A stretch of DNA of 64,000 nt from Azadirachta indica (taxonomy: Eukaryota > Streptophyta > Magnoliopsida > Sapindales > Meliaceae), in NCBI GenBank assembly GCA_022749755.1, contig CM040441.1:10293475-10357474 (forward strand). Direction: 5' to 3'. Made by a program: the position numbers and the translations under genes. Under the pieces are notes generated by a model, which saw only the letters and a program-made list of their open reading frames with translations, had not been told where the DNA came from and did not search any database. Shown piece after piece: positions 23,801 to 36,552 of this stretch (within the stretch, counting starts at the first letter, position 1; every line of letters starts with the position of its first letter).

Positions 23801-25498
23801 TGACATATGTAAATTGAAATCTCTTTCCTCGCTTCAACTTTACTTTTGTTCAAATTTTGAGAGATTTTGAGAAATTTTGGAGCAAATGGAAAGTTTAGAA
23901 TATATTTGTTTACAGAAGACAAAGGTTAGAGAGCTGCCGTCTTCAATAAAACTTCTAACGGGGCTTATAGATTTGAAGTTGGATTATTGTCGATCGTGTA
24001 GAAAAGTTAAAAATTCCGAGTCCATCAAGGGAGATGAATTAGCCATCAACCCAACTCCATCTTCTGTCATAGATTCAAACGAACCTGAAGGAGCTGACTT
24101 TCACTGTTGCGAAGGATTGTTATTGCCTCCATTTTCAGGTTTATCTGAATTAAGATGGCTAACATTACGTGGTTGTGATATAAGAGAAATTCCTCAGGAT
24201 ATTGGCTGTCTGTCTTCTTTGGAAATCCTGGATCTAAGCGAAATTGAGTTTGAGAGTTTACCTACAAGTATCAAGCGACTTTCCGGGCTGAAATCGCTTT
24301 ACTTGTACCATTGCAATGTGCTCGAATCACTACCAGAGCTGCCCCGATCGCTAAGGTATTTAGGTGTACAGAATTGCAAGCGACTCGCAACATTGCCAGA
24401 GCTTCCGGAATGTCTAGAAAGTTTAGATGCTTCCCAACTGGAAACAATATCTCAAAGCTCCGATGGGTCTACCAGGCTGATGTATGTATTCTGTAGTTGC
24501 CCGAAACTGGAAGAAAAAAACAAACAACATTTTTATAGATTCACAACTAAGAATTTAACAAATGGCAACTGCATCACTGTCTGAACAGGTACTAATTAAT
24601 TCACTTTCTAACTCTCTCTCTCTCCTCTCCTTACATAAGAAATTCATCATAATTTTCATATCACAGATACCAGGTGGGTGCGGAATTATTTTAGGTTTTA
24701 GTGCAGTTGATATTCCTGAATGGTTCAGCAATCGATGTTCCGGATCATCAATAACTACTCAACTGCCACCGCAATGTGGTAACACGCGCTTCATCGGTTT
24801 TGCTCTTTGTGTTGTCGTTGGATTAGAAGAAGATTCCTATTTTAGTGGCCAACCTTTCGATGTAGAATGTAGGTATTGGTTCGAAATTAAGACTGATAGC
24901 ATTAAGACTTTCTATCGTGCCATGCCCGTTGATTTGGATCAGATCATACTTGGATTTGAACCCTGTAGCAATGACAGGCTACCTGATATTGACCATCATA
25001 CTGCTGTCTCATTTCATTTCTCCATCTACTAGTGGGTACCTGAAAAATCCCGAAAAGGTTGAAATGTTGTGGGGTGTGTCCAGTGTATGCACATCCTAAC
25101 GAGTCCCCACCCAAGACTTTTATTGTGGATATGGCCCCACCAACTGAAGGAGAATTCACGCAGATTCATGATAAGGCCGGGATAAGCACCGCAATATCTG
25201 AAAGTATTATTAGCAGAACTGACGTTGAGGAAGTTGATCCAACTCCCAGAAGAACTTTCAGAGGGGAGAAAAATTCTTTCTGCCTCAAATTTTTCGAAGC
25301 AGATCTGTTGGCTTATTTGCTTCTCTTATAATGTAAGTCAATTCTTGGTTATAATATTTAATTTATGTTTCATTATCTTAATTTAATCTAACTGAATTAA
25401 TTAATTAATTGCTGCAAATTGTGTTATTCAGATTCGTATTTCTTTTGTTCATCATGTTGAGTCCAATACCACTCTGCGAACTGGCACTATCTGAATAG
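20825..25498 (+). pseudogene. TNL C: broken TIR-NBS-LRR gene with internal NB-ARC duplication
   Basis: Exon positions by analogy: 20825-21298 (TIR), 21478-22830 (NB-ARC), 22988-23287, 23396-24588 (LRR), 24667-25332 (C-JID), 25432-25498 (terminal exon). Lesions: TAA in the TIR just after the GENTCEN region (near 20907), one T lost in the CAAGTTCTTCTC stretch, a 263-bp tandem copy of part of NB-ARC, a base gained at the start of the LRR exon (AAGTTAAAAATT), TGA at about 23868 where paralogues have FPEIL, and shifts in C-JID. Read in one frame, the last two exons give GLFASLI then FVFLLFIMLSPIPLCE and a stop, a hydrophobic C-terminal end. P-loop reads GMGGIGKTI. Not functional. Confidence 0.9.
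21684..22206. repeat. 263-bp tandem duplication within the NB-ARC exon of TNL C
   Basis: Unit 1 is 21684-21946 and unit 2 is 21947-22206; both start CTCTTTTCAACCAAATTTTT and end GGGATTGATAGATTT. They differ at only about six positions, plus a 2-base loss in unit 2 (CCTAATACC against CCTAATATACC). Both carry the same missing T in CTTCTCAAC, so that frameshift is older than the duplication. 263 is not a multiple of three. Confidence 0.95.
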
Positions 25499-26757
25499 TC
25501 AAAGAGAAAAGGAGAAGGTAGGCTTAATTTGTGAGGCAGCAATTAAGAACATTCACCTCTTTCTTTAATTAATTATTTCATTTGATGTTAAAAATTTTCT
25601 GAAAGCAGATTCTCCGGAGAAGCAAGTTTAATTTGCTGCCTAATTGCATTTAGGAATCGATATCACTCTTGTCATCATTTTCTGAGATTAGTAGGTTTCC
25701 CAACAGGTATTTAATGATATTATTATTGTTTTTTCGAGTCACAATTAACAAAGAAATTCTGCTAAATGCTGCTCTATATAAATGGGGAGGGTCTTCCCTG
25801 GTTCAATTTCTTGCATACGGTACTGCTCTGCTTCTATGCTGTAGTTGCTATCACTGCTACCTATAGTTGCTGCAGTTTCTTGACTCTGAATTATGTTTTT
25901 TAGACCCTGAATGTCATTTGTACCCCATGCCTTCAGATTATTATCGTATTTTTCCTGTGCTCACATATTTTAATAATATATTATTTTTCAATTAAAAAAA
26001 AATAAAAAAGAGTAATCATTTTGGGCTAGTTTGTGAATTTGAAAACTCACATATATATAATGAACGTAGCTTCATCTTCTTATCCATGTTTAGATATTAA
26101 CAAGAGCAGACTACACAAAAAACATAATTTCCATGCTCCTTAACAACAAATTCCCCTGTCTTCTCTAAAGATTGGAGGGCTGTTCTCTTTGCTACAATTG
26201 ATCAATTGAACAGTTGCATTCAAGGTGCAAGACTGATTATTTTGGACAGGATTCGAAAGTATGCAAAGAAAATACATTCGCTTGTCCTTTTACATGAAAT
26301 TTATCTAATAGAAATGGAGGTTCAATCTTATTTGGTGAATGCAGTTCTCTCTTTGTACATGTAGAATTTCTCTACTTTCCTTTGAGGTATCCAAACAATC
26401 AAATCTGATTAGGCGCATCAATTTATTTCATTCAACAATCCAAAAAATCATTCAAGGAAATAAAACTAGTTAGTTTGTACATATTGATAGCTCCCCTATG
26501 ATTTAGTCCTCTGTTTGTACGCAGAAAATTTTGATCGCATTGCCTCTCCCATTTGCTAGCTTCCACTTTTACCTATATTTTGGCTGTAGAACTTCAAGAA
26601 ATACAAATATAGTAAAAATTTAATGTTTTGATTAACACTTGAACCCATCTTGTTGCACCATATTCTATTATTATTCCTTTGGAGTACTAGACTGCAGATT
26701 TGAAAATTTAGTTGTACTGTACATTTGAAAATTTTAATATTGGTGCAGAGATTTTCG
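25499..26757 (+). other. Shortened downstream flank of TNL C
   Basis: Fragments of the downstream chain in condensed form: NKEILLNAAL near 25750, IGGLFSLLQLI near 26176, a stretch ending in TGCAGTTCTCTCTTTGTA near 26340. Much of the chain seen after A and D is missing, so a large deletion is likely. The same condensed form follows TNL F (55500-55790). No intact gene. Confidence 0.5.
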
Positions 26758-28811
26758 ATGTCGCATGTAGCTGCCGGGCCAAAATAAAGACTCCCTCTAA
26801 GCCAAAACATTTTTACTTCAATTGCAATTTTGAGTAAATACACTAGCATTGAGTCCGCTCATGTCTCCTTTGCATTTGATTCCTGTTGGAATGTTAGGCT
26901 ACCTCCTGGTAACCACCATACATTTTTTTCATTTCAGTTCTCCCTGAATATCATCTGTTCCCAAAACAATCGATAAAGGGTTTCAAGGCGAAGCATTGCG
27001 GGGTTTGTCTAGTATGTATACATCTCAACAAGACCAAACCCAAAACCTTAAAAATGGTGCCATCAGCTGAAGGAGGAGGCACTGAAATTATGAAATTATG
27101 AAATTTTTTCCTCAAATTTTCGGGATGACCAAGAATCTGTTTTATTTGTTGGGGCCTTGATGGAATCTTGTTCGGGTTTAGTTTCTGCATTACAAGTCAC
27201 TGGGGCTGATAGAGGCATGAATGGAATTCGGCCAATAAGTTGATGCAAAAAGCAAGGCATTGGAGGTCTCTTCTGATGTTTCCCTAGCTAGCTGAAGATG
27301 CTATAAAGAAGAAGGTAAGTTTTATTTTCTGTAAGATACTGTTTCTATTTTTCGCTATGTTCGTCGGCCTAATTGGTCTGTGCAATTTTATCATACTTGT
27401 TATACATTGTAGTGACGTTGATCTGAGAATTAGGCCAGCGCAGAGTGAACTGTAGAGAGCAAATCAACTCCGCCTAACAATGTAAGTCCCTGTTTTGATT
27501 ATTTGCTTTTCCTATTGTATATGAGAGTGCAATGGTCTAATTGGTTTTTGTTTCTCTGTCTTTCTTATTTGTTTTCTTTTAATCTATTTATTGGCAGTCG
27601 GCATTTTTTCGTAGGAGGATAAAGGTCATCAGTGAAGTTTACTAGGAAAGTACATTCATTTTGCATTCAATACCCACGTACAACTTATTTTTTACGTACA
27701 AAGTTTCGATATCATTCATTTTGCTTTGGGGAATCTCTCAGCTTCAATATAAAATTGGATAAAATCAAGAATTAAGATTAAGGTATCTCGTATTTCTATT
27801 TATTTTTAATGCCTAATTTTAATTTTTGAAAGAGCGAAGGGGATATTTCTTAATAGCTCTAAGTTATGCATATTACCCGTTGATAGAGTATTCAACAAAT
27901 TAAAATGGATGGATTTGACCATATCTATACCGAATCTATAGCATATTAGAGCTTTTCAATTCAATCTGATCCATGGTTTTATTGAAATCTTTTTAATTTA
28001 ATATGATCAATACTGTTGAATGGATCTGATTCGATTCAATAAAAAGAATTTCAAATCCGATTTGGTACTAGTTAAGAATATATAATTTTACATATCAATG
28101 CTATTATTTTTTTTTGACATAAAATATCAATGCTGTTTAAATTAACTAAGATAAAAATAAAAAACATAAAATTTGTTTAAAATTCTAACAAATATGCTAG
28201 TTCAAAATAAAAATAACAACAAAAATAAACATGTAAATAATTGTAATTGGATTCTTTAGATAGTCTCAAAAGTAGAAGAATCGAGAAATAATCAGCACAA
28301 GTCCACTATTAGACAAGAAAGAGGCTTGTAAGTCTTCATAAAAAACCATCATCACATTTGATTTCAACCTTAGGGTTTGGTACTTTGTTTCCTTTTGTTT
28401 TTTATTCTTATTTAAATATGAATAATTGAAAGCTGGGTTAGGTCTACTCAGTTATTTAATGTGGCTACTGCATTAAGTCTACTAACTTATTTAAATGCGT
28501 ATTGGACTAGGTATATTAACATAGGGTTTGGTATCTTGGTTTCTTTTTTATCAGAAAATGTTATTCTATTATTTTTTACGAATTAGATTAAATTTTATAG
28601 ATTTGCAATACAAATTCGTAATCTAATTCGCTGCAGACTTTAGATTTTTCAATTCAATGCAATCTGTTGACCCATTAAATCTATTAAAAAGTAAATTAGA
28701 TCAAATCACATTAAACACGTAAAATGTATTACAAATACCCTTATCTATTAGTGAAGCTAAGGTTGTAACTACCCTTACACAACTTAGACAATTGCCTGAG
28801 GGACCAAATTT
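26758..28811. repeat. Direct repeat, copy 1, with a C-JID relic
   Basis: Starts in a relic of the distal C-JID (CSCRAKIKTPSKPKHF near 26765, NHHTFFSFQFS near 26910, a cysteine-containing GVCLVCIHLNK near 27000, and a hydrophobic tail near 27140-27200). Then come about 600 bases not in copy 2, including a relic of the exon 5 end with a GTAAGT donor near 27483, followed by roughly 980 bases of AT-rich repeat shared with 29760-30727. Many stops; no gene. It looks like an old TNL 3' end duplicated together with an AT-rich repeat. Confidence 0.65.
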
Positions 28812-29101
28812 TTTAACAAAGCTCCATTGACAAATAAACAGTTATATCTAAAATAAAAATAAAAACCCGTCAATATATACTACTTTACATACATAATAAT
28901 ATATTTATTTTCTCTCGGTTGCAATGTCATTTTTTATTTGTTGTTTGAAAAATGCAGAGTTAATGAAAACAGGAATTGTGATGATGAGATACTATTAAAC
29001 TGTGTTTCTTATAAATTTGTTGCAGGTTAATATATTCCGAGCGCAGATGAACTCTTCTAAACTTTTATAATAAAATTGAGTGTTAGAAAAATATAGGAAT
29101 C

Positions 29102-30727
29102 GTGACATGTAGCTGCCGTGTCAAAATAAAGACTCCCTCTAAGCCAAAACTTTTTTCCTTCAATTGCGTTTTGAGTAAATATATTAGCATTCAGTCCGCT
29201 CATTTTCCCTTGGATTTGATCCCTGTTGGAATGTTAGACTACCTCCTGGTGACCACCATACAGCTTTTACATTTCAGTTTTCCCTGAAATATCATTTGTT
29301 CCCAAAGCAATCAGTAAAGGATTACAAGATGAAGCATTTCGGAGTTTGTCCAGTATATATACATCTCAACAAGATGCAACCAAACACTTTTACATTAAAA
29401 TTTGCGCCATCAGATGAAGGCTTCACTGAAATTATATATGTAATTCCTTAATTTTTCAGGATGACCAAGAATCTGTTAGTTGTTGGGTCCTTGATGGGAA
29501 TCATTTTGGGGTGTATTTCTGCACTACGAGTCAAATTTATGAATCCAACAATTTGATTACAATTAGTCTCTGATGAAGATGAACTCTATACAATATCGTT
29601 GTTTCTTCTACTTCTGTTTGAATGACATATTTTCCATATGAGCTTTATTGGCAACTGACATACTATTGTTGCTACTCGTAAAATTTTGAACTATATGATA
29701 CACCATGTTTTTATCATTCAACGTTGAAGGATCAACTTAGGTAGTGGAGGGCAACTTGAAAGAGCTAAGGAGATATTTCTCAATAGCTCTAAGTTATGCA
29801 CATCACCAATTGATAAAGTATATATTCAACAAATTGAATTGGATAGATTTGACCAAATCTATATCGGATTTATAGCAAGTAGAAATTTTCAATTCAGTCT
29901 GGTCTATCATACATTGAAATCTTTTCAATCTAATTCGATCTATTGTTGAATGGAATTTGATTCAGTTCAATGAAAAAAATTTCAAATCCGATTTGATACT
30001 AATTAAGAATATATAATTTTAAAATATCAATTCTATTTAAATTAACTAAGTTAATAATAAAAAATTAAACACAAAATTTGTTTAAACTTCAAATAAATAT
30101 GCCAGTTCAAAATAAAAGTAACAACAAAAATGAACATATAAATAATTGTAATTGAATTCTTTATATAATGTCAAAAGTAAAAAAAATTGAGAAATAATCA
30201 CTACAAGTCTACAATTACAAAGATAGAAGCTTGCAAATCTTCACAAAAAACCATCACCAAATTTGATTTCATCCTTAGGGTTCGGCATTTTGTTTTCTTT
30301 TGTTTTTTATTCTTATTTAAATATAAATAACTGAATGTTGGGTTAGGTCTATTAACTTATTTAATATGGGTATTGGATTAGGACTGTTGGCCATTAATTT
30401 ATTTAATATGGTTATTGGATTAGGTCTATCGACTTAGGGTTTGATCTTTTATTTTCTTTTTTATTTGAAAAGATTATTATATTATTTTTAGTGAATTAGA
30501 TTAAATTATATAAATTTGTAATACAAATTTACAATCTGATTCGATATAAATTTTCGATTTTTCGATTTAATATCATTTGTTGATCTATCAAATCTATTGA
30601 AAAATAAACTAAATCGAATCACATCAAATAAATAAAATATATTACAAACACCCTTATCTATTAGGAAAGATAAGGTTAACTTTAACCTTACACAACTTAG
30701 ACAATTGCTTGAGGGACCCAATTTTTA
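29102..30727. repeat. Direct repeat, copy 2, with a C-JID relic
   Basis: Matches copy 1 from CATGTAGCTGCCG onward: CSCRVKIKTPSKPKLF near 29107, DHHTAFTFQFS near 29256, FGVCPVYIHLNKMQPNTF near 29340-29392, and the hydrophobic tail VVGSLMGIILGCISAL near 29480-29530. The AT-rich half 29760-30727 aligns with about 27830-28811 (shared words AATAGCTCTAAGTTATGCA and CTTACACAACTTAGACAATTGC). It ends near GAGGGACC in both copies. The 290 bases between copies (28812-29101) hold nothing I can name. Confidence 0.65.
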
Positions 30728-31330
30728 TTATTATTGTAATAATTTATCTAAATAATCATATCGTTATGAACAAATACTATTAATTTACATAGTTAAACAC
30801 TAAGAATATATAATTATTAACGGAAAAATTTATTAATAATAATTAAAAATAAAATTCACCAACAACAACAAAGCTGTCGGCAGTCGTCCGATTTTGACCG
30901 CTAGCGACCAAATTTAGTGGGCACATCTCCGGATTTTCAAAGATAAGATCATTATTACTTGAAATTAATTAAGAGATGTAGGACCTTGACAGAGTATATA
31001 TATGTATATAAAATTGTAATAAAATCTAATTAAAGAAATAATAATAAGTGACAGATTTGTAATTATCAGGGATTAGAGAGAGCTAATAGCTAGTTATGGA
31101 GAAAACTAAAACACAAAACTAAGTTGAGAGGCCTTAAAGGGAAAGATTAGATGAAATTATATGGTCGGCCACTTGTTTAATAGTAATTTAAATTACTAGT
31201 AATGGGTTATTTAAAGAATATTGTAATCTCAACCTCCGAGAAATTGTCTTCAAGAGATGAAATATATATATCCAATGCGGAGCGCATGCATTTATAGTGT
31301 GATTGGAACCATATTTTATTGTTGAGTGTG
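30728..31330. other. AT-rich intergenic DNA
   Basis: No supported gene. A minus-strand open frame of 76 codons at 31207-31437 overlaps a TNL-tail relic and has no other support. Confidence 0.5.
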
Positions 31331-31570
31331 CTGAGAGAGCTGCTTATTGCACGCGAGATGGGTGGGCTTTCGGGATATTGTGCTCTTGCTCTTAAGACTA
31401 AGAATCTTGTAGTTAGTTGCTGGTGACTTGACGGCATTTGTTATGATTTTGAAGACCTGAAAAACAAGCAAGACCCTTGAGGAAGTCAAGCCGTTGGAGG
31501 CTTTTTGTTATAATAAAGAACAAGGTTAAGGTTTAAGGTTAAGATTTTCAACAATCTATTGAATTAATGT
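31331..31570 (+). pseudogene. Relic of a TNL-associated tail exon
   Basis: Homologous to 48830-49070: shared CTGCTTATTGC..GATGG..GCTTTCGG, then CTTGACGGCATTTGT, then GAAGACCTGAAAA and CAAGCC.TTGGA. This copy lacks the stretch encoding the hydrophobic tail and has several stops. It lies about 750 bases before TNL D. Confidence 0.45.
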
Positions 31571-32060
31571 TAGTTCTTTCATATTTTCTCAGGAATCAGC
31601 TGGGAGGAAGCATTTTGAATTTGCTCACAGGTGAAGTCAATTTTTTCTGGCAAATATTTATTTTACTTCTTGTCCTTTGAAAATTTCCTTTCTTGAAGTC
31701 AATTATTGCTTTCACGACAACATTTCTATGGGACGTTCTTCCACACCTTTTTTCTTCTTGTTTTCAATTAATTTATATGATTGAGCAAAAAATATGGACC
31801 CACCTATCTTAATGCTTTTCCTTTATCGCTTGCCATTTGTATATCGCATTCTTTTTCTTTAGTCTGCTGATAATTTTTTCTGCGTTAAAAGTTAATACTT
31901 TTATTTTTTTAAATAAATTTTAATTATAATAATATAATAAATCAATAAAGTGACTACTGTAGCAGATATCTGATGGAAAGCGCGAAGAAAGCTACAAATA
32001 GTTAATGGACACGAAGCCCACTGTGGAGAAGGCTCCAAACACTTGGTAAGTTATATTCAC

Positions 32061-32132
32061 TTGACTTATTTTGATTGAAACAACCATCTATTCATTTGAT
32101 TTATTATGTTGTCTTTGTCTTTGTCTTGTCAG
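32061..32132 (+). promoter_or_regulatory. Conserved upstream block of TNL D; one W-box kept, one lost
   Basis: TTGACTT at 32061-32067 matches B and G. The second site, TTGACTTGTCAA in B and G, is TTGTCTTGTCAG here (32121-32132), so both W-box cores of that pair are gone. The surrounding block is otherwise well conserved. Confidence 0.45.
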
Positions 32133-32318
32133 TGGTTACTCGTTGGAAACCTCCAGGAAATTTCGAGGAAACACGAATTAAGAAAGAAATAGATAGGAGC
32201 AGGAAAGTCTGGTGGGAAGAGTTAAAAGCTCCAACCACTTCTTCACATTTTATGTTCCTACATCTAGCTAGTCTCAAGCTTCTCTCTTTTTCTGTCCCAA
32301 AATCTCAAATTTTCCTCC

Positions 32319-35300
32319 ATGGCTTCATCTTCATCTTCTTCTTTTTCTTGGAAATATGATGTCTTTCTCAGTTTTTTTAGAGTGGAAGATACCCGTGAAA
32401 ATTTTACTAGCCATCTTTTTGCTGCTTTGTCTGAGAAAAAAATAAACACCTTCATTGATGAAGGTATTAATAAAGGAAAAAGGATTTCTGCGAATCTTTT
32501 GAATGCTAAAATTGAAGGTTTAAAGATTTCAGTAATTATTTTTTCAAAGAACTATGCTGATTCTAAATGGTGTTTAAACGAACTTGTCAAAATTCTTGTC
32601 GAAATTCTTGATTGCAAGCAAAAGAAAAATCAAATTGTTATACCAATTTTCTACCATGTTGATCCATCTGATGTTCGGAAGCAAACTGGAAGTTTTGGCG
32701 AGGCTTTTAATCAGCATGAGAAAGAATTCAAAGAGACGTTAGAGAGGGTTAAAAAATGGAAGACTGTACTGACTGAAGCATCCTATCTCTCTGGATATGA
32801 ATCCAAAAAATTCAGGTAATGAACTGATCCTAACAATGTTCAACATACATAATTAATGGGTAAAAAATGAGAGAAACTTTTATTATTTATGATTTATATC
32901 CTTTATTAAGTAATGAAAAAGAGATATATTTCATTGTTCTTATTCAATTTGGTGCATTTTAACAATTTTTGTTTTTTTTCTCTTTACATATTCTAGGCAT
33001 GAGGCAAAACTTGTAGATGCGATTGTTAAGGATATTTCAAATAAATTGGACTATATAATAGTCTCAACCAATTCCAATGGTCTGGTTGGAATAAATCGAC
33101 AAATTGAGGAAGTTAATAGGTTATTGAGTGTCGGATTTTCAGATGTACGGATTGTAGGAATTTGGGGTATGGGCGGTATAGGTAAAACGACCATAGCTGA
33201 AGCTCTTTTCAACCAAATTTCAAAAGAATTTGAAGGTAAAAGCTTCATGGCAAATGTCCGAGAAGAAATAGAAAAAGGGGTCAGACTATTGGATTTAGAA
33301 TCGCAAGTCTTTTCTCAATTATTGAAAGAAAAAATTGAAGAAAGAGGTCCTAATATATCGCAACACACCAAGAATAGGCTTCGAGACAAGAAAGTTTTTA
33401 TTGTTCTAGATGATGTGAACAAGGTTAAACAATTAGAACAACTTGCTGGAGGAATTAATCAGATAAATCGATTCGGTCCAGGAAGTAGAATAATTGTAAC
33501 TACAAGAGATAAACAAGTTCTTGATAAATACGGAGTGGACCGCATATATAAAGTTACAGCAATGAACAATCATGAAGCTTTGGAGCACTTTTGTAATTTC
33601 ACTTTTAGACAAAATCATTGCCCTCAAGAGTTTATGGGGCACGCAGAAAGGGTAGTAGAATATGCAAATGGTAATCCACTAGCTTTAAAAGTGTTGGGTT
33701 CCTTTCTTTATCGTAAGAGCAAATTATCGGACTGGGAAAATGCATTGCACAATTTGAGACGAATTTCTGCCTCTGATATTCATGATGTCCTTAAAATTAG
33801 TTATGATGAATTAGAATGGGACGTGAAGAATATATTTCTTGATATTGCATGTTTCTTCAAAGGTGATGATGAAGATCGTGTGATATCAATTTCGGATGAT
33901 CATTTTTTGATGCATTATGGACTAAATGTCTTGGTTGAAAAGTCACTTATAACAAGATCGGGTAACAAGCTAGAAATGCATGATTTATTGCAAGAAATGG
34001 GTCAAAGAATTGTGTGTGAAGAATCTCCAGAAGAGCCGGAAAACGTAGCAGATTGTGGGATCATAAGGATGTTTGTCATGTTCTCAAAAAGAATAAGGTA
34101 ATCAACGACTCTATTTATTTTGTAACCTTTTGCTATTGAATCAGATCATGCATGCAAATTTCATTTTCAATACTTAGTTCCATTTTTGTTTCGAGGATCT
34201 TATGCTCTCTCATTCTCTACTTGTTTTTTGTTTGATCAGGGGACTAACTCAATCAGAAGCATATCCTTGAATTTGTCCAGAATAGGAGATGTATATATGC
34301 ATCTAGAATCCAATGTTTTTGCAAATATGAATAATCTTAAATATCTTAAATTTTATATGTCTTCCTTTGGGTCAGGTCTTGATTATCTTCGTTCCTTGAG
34401 GTCTAAAGTGCATTTTCCTCAAGATCTTGATTATCTTTCTGATGAATTGAGATATCTTCATTGGGACGGATGTCCATTGAAAAAATTGCCAAGAAATTTT
34501 ATTCCAGATAATCTTATTGATCTTCACCTATCTTGTAGTGAAATTGAAAAAATTGAAGATTTCTATGAAGAAAAGGTATAGCATCATCCCTAAATATATA
34601 TTTTTATTGATTTAATGTTAATTGTTAAACTGATTTATAATAATTTTTTCTAAGGTTCTTAATTAATTGTTATCGTTTAAATTATTGCAGGAACTTCCTA
34701 AGTTAAAATTTATCGAACTCCTGGGCTTTGATTATCTCAGTAGCCTCCCCGCAGACCCATCGAAGACCCCAAATCTGGAGAGAATAATTCTTTCACATTG
34801 CCAAAGGTTGTCTCACGTTCCCTTGTCCATCCAGAATTTCAACAAACTTGGTCCGTTGCGTTTAACTGGCTGCCGAAGTCTTAGTTATTTTCCCCCAGAC
34901 ATAAAGTTTGGATCCCCTATAAAGATTGAGATCTCTTTTTGCGATCTCAGAGAGTTTCCACCGATTTCGGGAAAAGTAATAGAATTAGATTTACACTGTA
35001 CTGATATAGAAGAAGTTGACTCATCAATCAGCAGACTAACAAGTCTTGTAAAGTTGAGTATAATAAATTGCCATCGGCTGAAGAGTATTTCGACCGACAT
35101 ATGTAAATTGAAATCTCTTTTGTGGTTTGAACTTACGTTCTGTTCAAAATTGGGGAGATTTCCAGAAATCTTGGAGCAAATGGAAAGTTTGGAATATCTT
35201 CATTTAGGGGAGATAAGGATTAAGGAGCTGCCGTCTTCCATAAAACTTCTAACAGGGCTTGTCCGTTTGGAGTTGAAAAATATCCGCTTGCCTAGAGAAA

Positions 35301-36552
35301 TTGAAAAAGCTGAATTTCACGGTTGTAGAAGATTCATTTTGCCTCCATTTTCAGGTTTATCTAGATTGAGAGAGCTAATAGTAGATGACTGTGGTATAAT
35401 AGAAATTCCTCAGGACATTGGCTGTCTGTCTTCTTTGGAACTCCTATATCTGAGAAGAAATGTGTTTGAGAGTTTACCTACAAGTATCAAGCAACTTTCT
35501 CGGCTGAAATCACTCCACTTGGACGATTGCAATATGCTTGAGTCACTACCAGAGCTGCCTCGATCACTAAGACGTTTATATGCATGGAGTTGCACGCAAC
35601 TCAGATCATTGCCAAAGCTTCCGGAATGTCTAGAAAGTCTAGATGCATCGCTACTGGAAACACTGTACCAAAGCTCCGATGCATTTTGTGGGGAGAAAAT
35701 AATATACTATTTTTTTGATTGCCGGAACCTGATATTAAACGCAAAGAACATTTTGGCAGATTTAAAACTACGAGTTCAACATATGGCAATTGCGTTATTG
35801 TATGAAAAGGTACGTAACTAGTTAATTCACTTTCTACCTCTCTCTCTTCTCCTTAGATCAGAAATTAATCATGATTTTCATATCACAGGAACCAAATGGA
35901 TTCGTAATATCTTTAGATAGAAGTGCAGTTGATATTCCTGAATGGTTCAGCAATCGATGTTCTGGGTCATCAATAACTATTCAGCTGCCACCACACTGTT
36001 GTAACACACTTCATTGGTTTTGCTCTTTGTGCTGTATTAGAAACTCATTTTTATTTGCAATCTTGCGGTGTCAAATGTAGCTATCGTTTTGAACAAAAGA
36101 CTGATATCAGTAAGACTTTCGATTTTGAGGTAATCGTTGGCACGAATCAGATGATCCTGCTTGGATTTGCACCATGTAGCAATGTCAGGCTAATTGATGT
36201 TGACCACCATACTACTGTCTCATTTGATTTCTCCGTCTACGACAATATATTTGAAAAGTCCCAAACGGTGAAGGTGAAATGTTGTGGGGTGTGTCCAGTG
36301 TATGCACATCCCAACGAATCCCCACCCAACACCTTGACTGTAAATATGGAGCCACCAAATGAAGAGGAATGCAGGACATTGCACAATGAATTCCACGATG
36401 AGGCTGGCACGAGTGAAACAACTGCTGAAATTGGGAGTATTGACAGATCTGATCAGGAGCAAATCAACGCGCCTCGGCAAGAAAGCTCATTTCTTTCTGA
36501 AATATTTCGTTGCTTGGGGCTTGACTGCACTTGTCTTCGGGGTGTATTTTGA
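32319..36552 (+). pseudogene. TNL D: TIR-NBS-LRR gene with NB-ARC and C-JID frameshifts
   Basis: Exons: 32319-32815, 32997-34097, 34240-34575, 34691-35809, 35889-36552. P-loop GMGGIGKTT, kinase-2 IVLDDV, FLDIACFFKG and MHD are present. One base is missing near 34037 (EEPENVAD instead of EEPGKRSR), so exon 2 is 1101 nt and the frame is lost at the exon 3 join; a spliced product would stop at 34268-34270 after about 542 residues, a TIR-NBS protein. A 2-base deletion near 35999-36012 also breaks the C-JID. The TIR has two oddities: SFFRVEDTR instead of SFRGEDTR, and a 12-base repeat giving KILVEILD where paralogues have KILD. Exon 4 (373 codons) is open. With G it forms a subgroup (ELPKL, GFDYLSS in the LRR). 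Confidence 0.88.

Noticed and set aside
30506..30721. Minus-strand 71-codon frame in the direct repeat
   Set aside because: Composition-driven; not kept in the first copy of the repeat.
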